This document shows positions 62,971 through 64,000 of a DNA stretch of 64,000 nucleotides, in pieces. Source of the stretch: Tissierella sp. Yu-01 (GTDB lineage: Bacteria; Bacillota; Clostridia; Tissierellales; Tissierellaceae). Position numbers and translations under genes: made by a program. Under the pieces are notes generated by a model, which saw only the letters and a list, made by a program, of their open reading frames with translations, was not told where the DNA came from and did no database searches. The stretch spans positions 186,001 to 250,000 of the forward strand of contig NZ_CP120677.1 of assembly GCF_029537395.1 (NCBI RefSeq), written 5' to 3'. How positions within the stretch are numbered: position 1 is the first letter of the stretch; each line of letters starts with the position of its first letter.

Positions 62971-63385
62971 TCAAAGAAAACAGAATATGATAATTCTTGG
63001 GCATTGACCATGGAACATGGTCAGTATTAGTTCATATGTATCCAGATAGAGATATCCCTGTATTTCAAATTAGTATAGATGCTTATGCTCCTCCAGAAAC
63101 ACATTACAAAAAGGGAAAGTTGATTGGCATAAGGGAAGTAAAGGCTTTGATTGGGCGTATGAGTTTGATGATTATATAAATGAAAATATTATAAGTAAAA
63201 ATCATAATAATATTTTGAAATTTAATGAATTAGGTGATGTTGCAAAGCTTGCAGTACCGATTCCGGACCATTTTTATCCTTTATTATATGTACTTGGAGC
63301 CTCAGATGAAGAGGATAAAGTAACTGTTTTTAATAAATCCTGTGAACTAAGGTCGTTAACAATGACAGGTTACCTTTGGGAATAA
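62971..63385 (+). pseudogene. YgiD-like extradiol (LigB) dioxygenase, C-terminal relic
   Basis: Fragments in several frames: TEYDNSWG, then GIDHGTWSVLVHMYPDRDIP and VFQISIDAYAPPETHYKKGK, then a gap, then VDWHKGSKGFDWAYEFDDYI and a C-terminal part ending LTMTGYLWE. These match the 4,5-DOPA/LigB-type dioxygenase YgiD. The N-terminal third is missing, one base is lost at SWG/G, and an internal piece between HYKKGK and VDWHK (where the GSGNIVHN motif should be) is deleted. Non-functional. Confidence 0.8.
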
Positions 63386-63427
63386 CTCAAAACAAGTAAA
63401 CTTTTAAGACATGCTAAAATTTCTAAA

Positions 63428-64000
63428 GTGAGGGGGATTCTTATCAATAAAATAATAACTGAGTCTTGGATAAAACTGAAAGGTAGTCTTAATCATGAGG
63501 ATTATAATTTGATAAATGATCTTCAGATAGAATGTTCCCGTAGAGATCATATTAGTTTGAAGCTGGAACTGGATTATAAGCTAGAGGATGCTGTAAATAG
63601 TACTAATAAAACCAGCATTAATGACATTAATGAGTTCATGTACTTTGATGGTAAGAAACTAATAGGATATATAGGCATATGTAGTTTTGGTGGTACAAAG
63701 GCACCTCTAGAAATAACTGGCATGGTGGATCCCGATTATAGACGCAAGGGAGTTTTTTCTAAATTGTTTGAATTAGTCATTATAGAATGTAAACGTAGGA
63801 AAGCAGGTAACATCCTTGTTTTATGCGACAGAAAATCTGTTACCGGGCAAAAATTTCTTGAGAAAGTAGGAGCGGTATATAAATATTCGGAATACGAAAT
63901 GTATCTAGCTGATGAATCCAATGTTATCAATGAAGAACAAATGCGTGGCATCAAATTCAGAAAAGCTACTAATATAGATGCATATGAAGTAGCCCGACAA
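63428..64000 (+). CDS. GNAT acetyltransferase, two-domain, cut by window end
   Basis: An open frame runs to the last base (191 codons). Acetyltransferase motifs are FDGKKLIGYIGICSFGGTKA, EITGMVDPDYRRKGVFSKLF (motif A, R-R-x-G-x-x) and VTGQKFLEKVGAVY (motif B), and a second domain starts at GIKFRKATNIDAYEVARQ. Start uncertain: GTG 63428 overlaps the GAGGGGG site, and no ATG follows the site at normal spacing (ATC is found there), so the original start codon may be mutated. Confidence 0.75.
   Translation, partial: MRGILINKIITESWIKLKGSLNHEDYNLINDLQIECSRRDHISLKLELDYKLEDAVNSTNKTSINDINEFMYFDGKKLIGYIGICSFGGTKAPLEITGMVDPDYRRKGVFSKLFELVIIECKRRKAGNILVLCDRKSVTGQKFLEKVGAVYKYSEYEMYLADESNVINEEQMRGIKFRKATNIDAYEVARQ

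Noticed and set aside
1-64000. CRISPR arrays, tRNA or rRNA genes
   Set aside because: No regularly spaced repeat-spacer pattern, tRNA cloverleaf or rRNA-like sequence was noticed on reading both strands.

Overview
The window looks like a chromosome segment of a low-GC, Gram-positive, spore-forming anaerobe of the Clostridia/Tissierellia type. This is inferred from strong A+T bias, AGGAGG-type ribosome binding sites with occasional TTG/GTG starts, a clostridial-style dnaE-pfkA-pyk order, a Spo0E-like protein, chemotaxis genes and c-di-GMP signalling genes. I cannot name the species from sequence alone.

Region 1 (1-21,286) is ordinary core chromosome, all on the plus strand: the 3' part of dnaE, a small DUF2007-like gene, pfkA, pyk, an Uup-type ABC-F ATPase, topB, ATP-dependent pckA, a CvfB-like S1 protein, a three-gene minor-pilin cluster, ybjQ-like, a MATE exporter, pirin, a DEAD-box helicase, an ArsC/Spx-like protein and an rRNA uracil methyltransferase. 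The pilin cluster is notable: one prepilin is fused to a von Willebrand A domain and another to a LamG-like domain, so a type IV pilus with adhesive minor pilins is likely.

Region 2 (21,287-30,670) is a transition zone. It holds repeat-rich intergenic DNA, an XRE regulator, an IS transposase, a chemoreceptor-CheW pair, a PAS-GGDEF-EAL protein, a Spo0E-like phosphatase and a complete IS3-family element with a probable -1 frameshift site.

Region 3 (30,688-43,559) looks like a defence island. It has a two-gene module with an AAA+ ATPase whose upstream partner starts right against an IS end, a decayed rhuM, a 1,661-residue protein joining an Hsp90/sacsin-type ATPase, an AlbA_2/Schlafen-like domain and a C-terminal caspase-like protease, a multiply broken large gene, a PIN-like nuclease and a SAM methyltransferase. 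The ATPase-AlbA-caspase protein is the best candidate for a poorly described system: a sensor ATPase coupled to a death protease.

Region 4 (43,560-64,000) is a scrap yard of horizontally acquired pieces. It has two copies of a mobile-element leader plus gene start (one truncated), an ArdA-like antirestriction gene with DUF4314 and DUF6075-like neighbours, IS66, IS3 and IS21 relics, several GNAT acetyltransferases, a UvrA-like ATPase, a beta-lactamase-fold hydrolase, CPBP proteases and a MerR/GyrI regulator. Many genes are broken by one or a few lesions (CPBP, VanZ, cytidine deaminase, TraB-like, YgiD-like, RnfC). Several genes in this region look richer in G+C than the core, suggesting mixed donors.

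No tRNA, rRNA or CRISPR array was seen.
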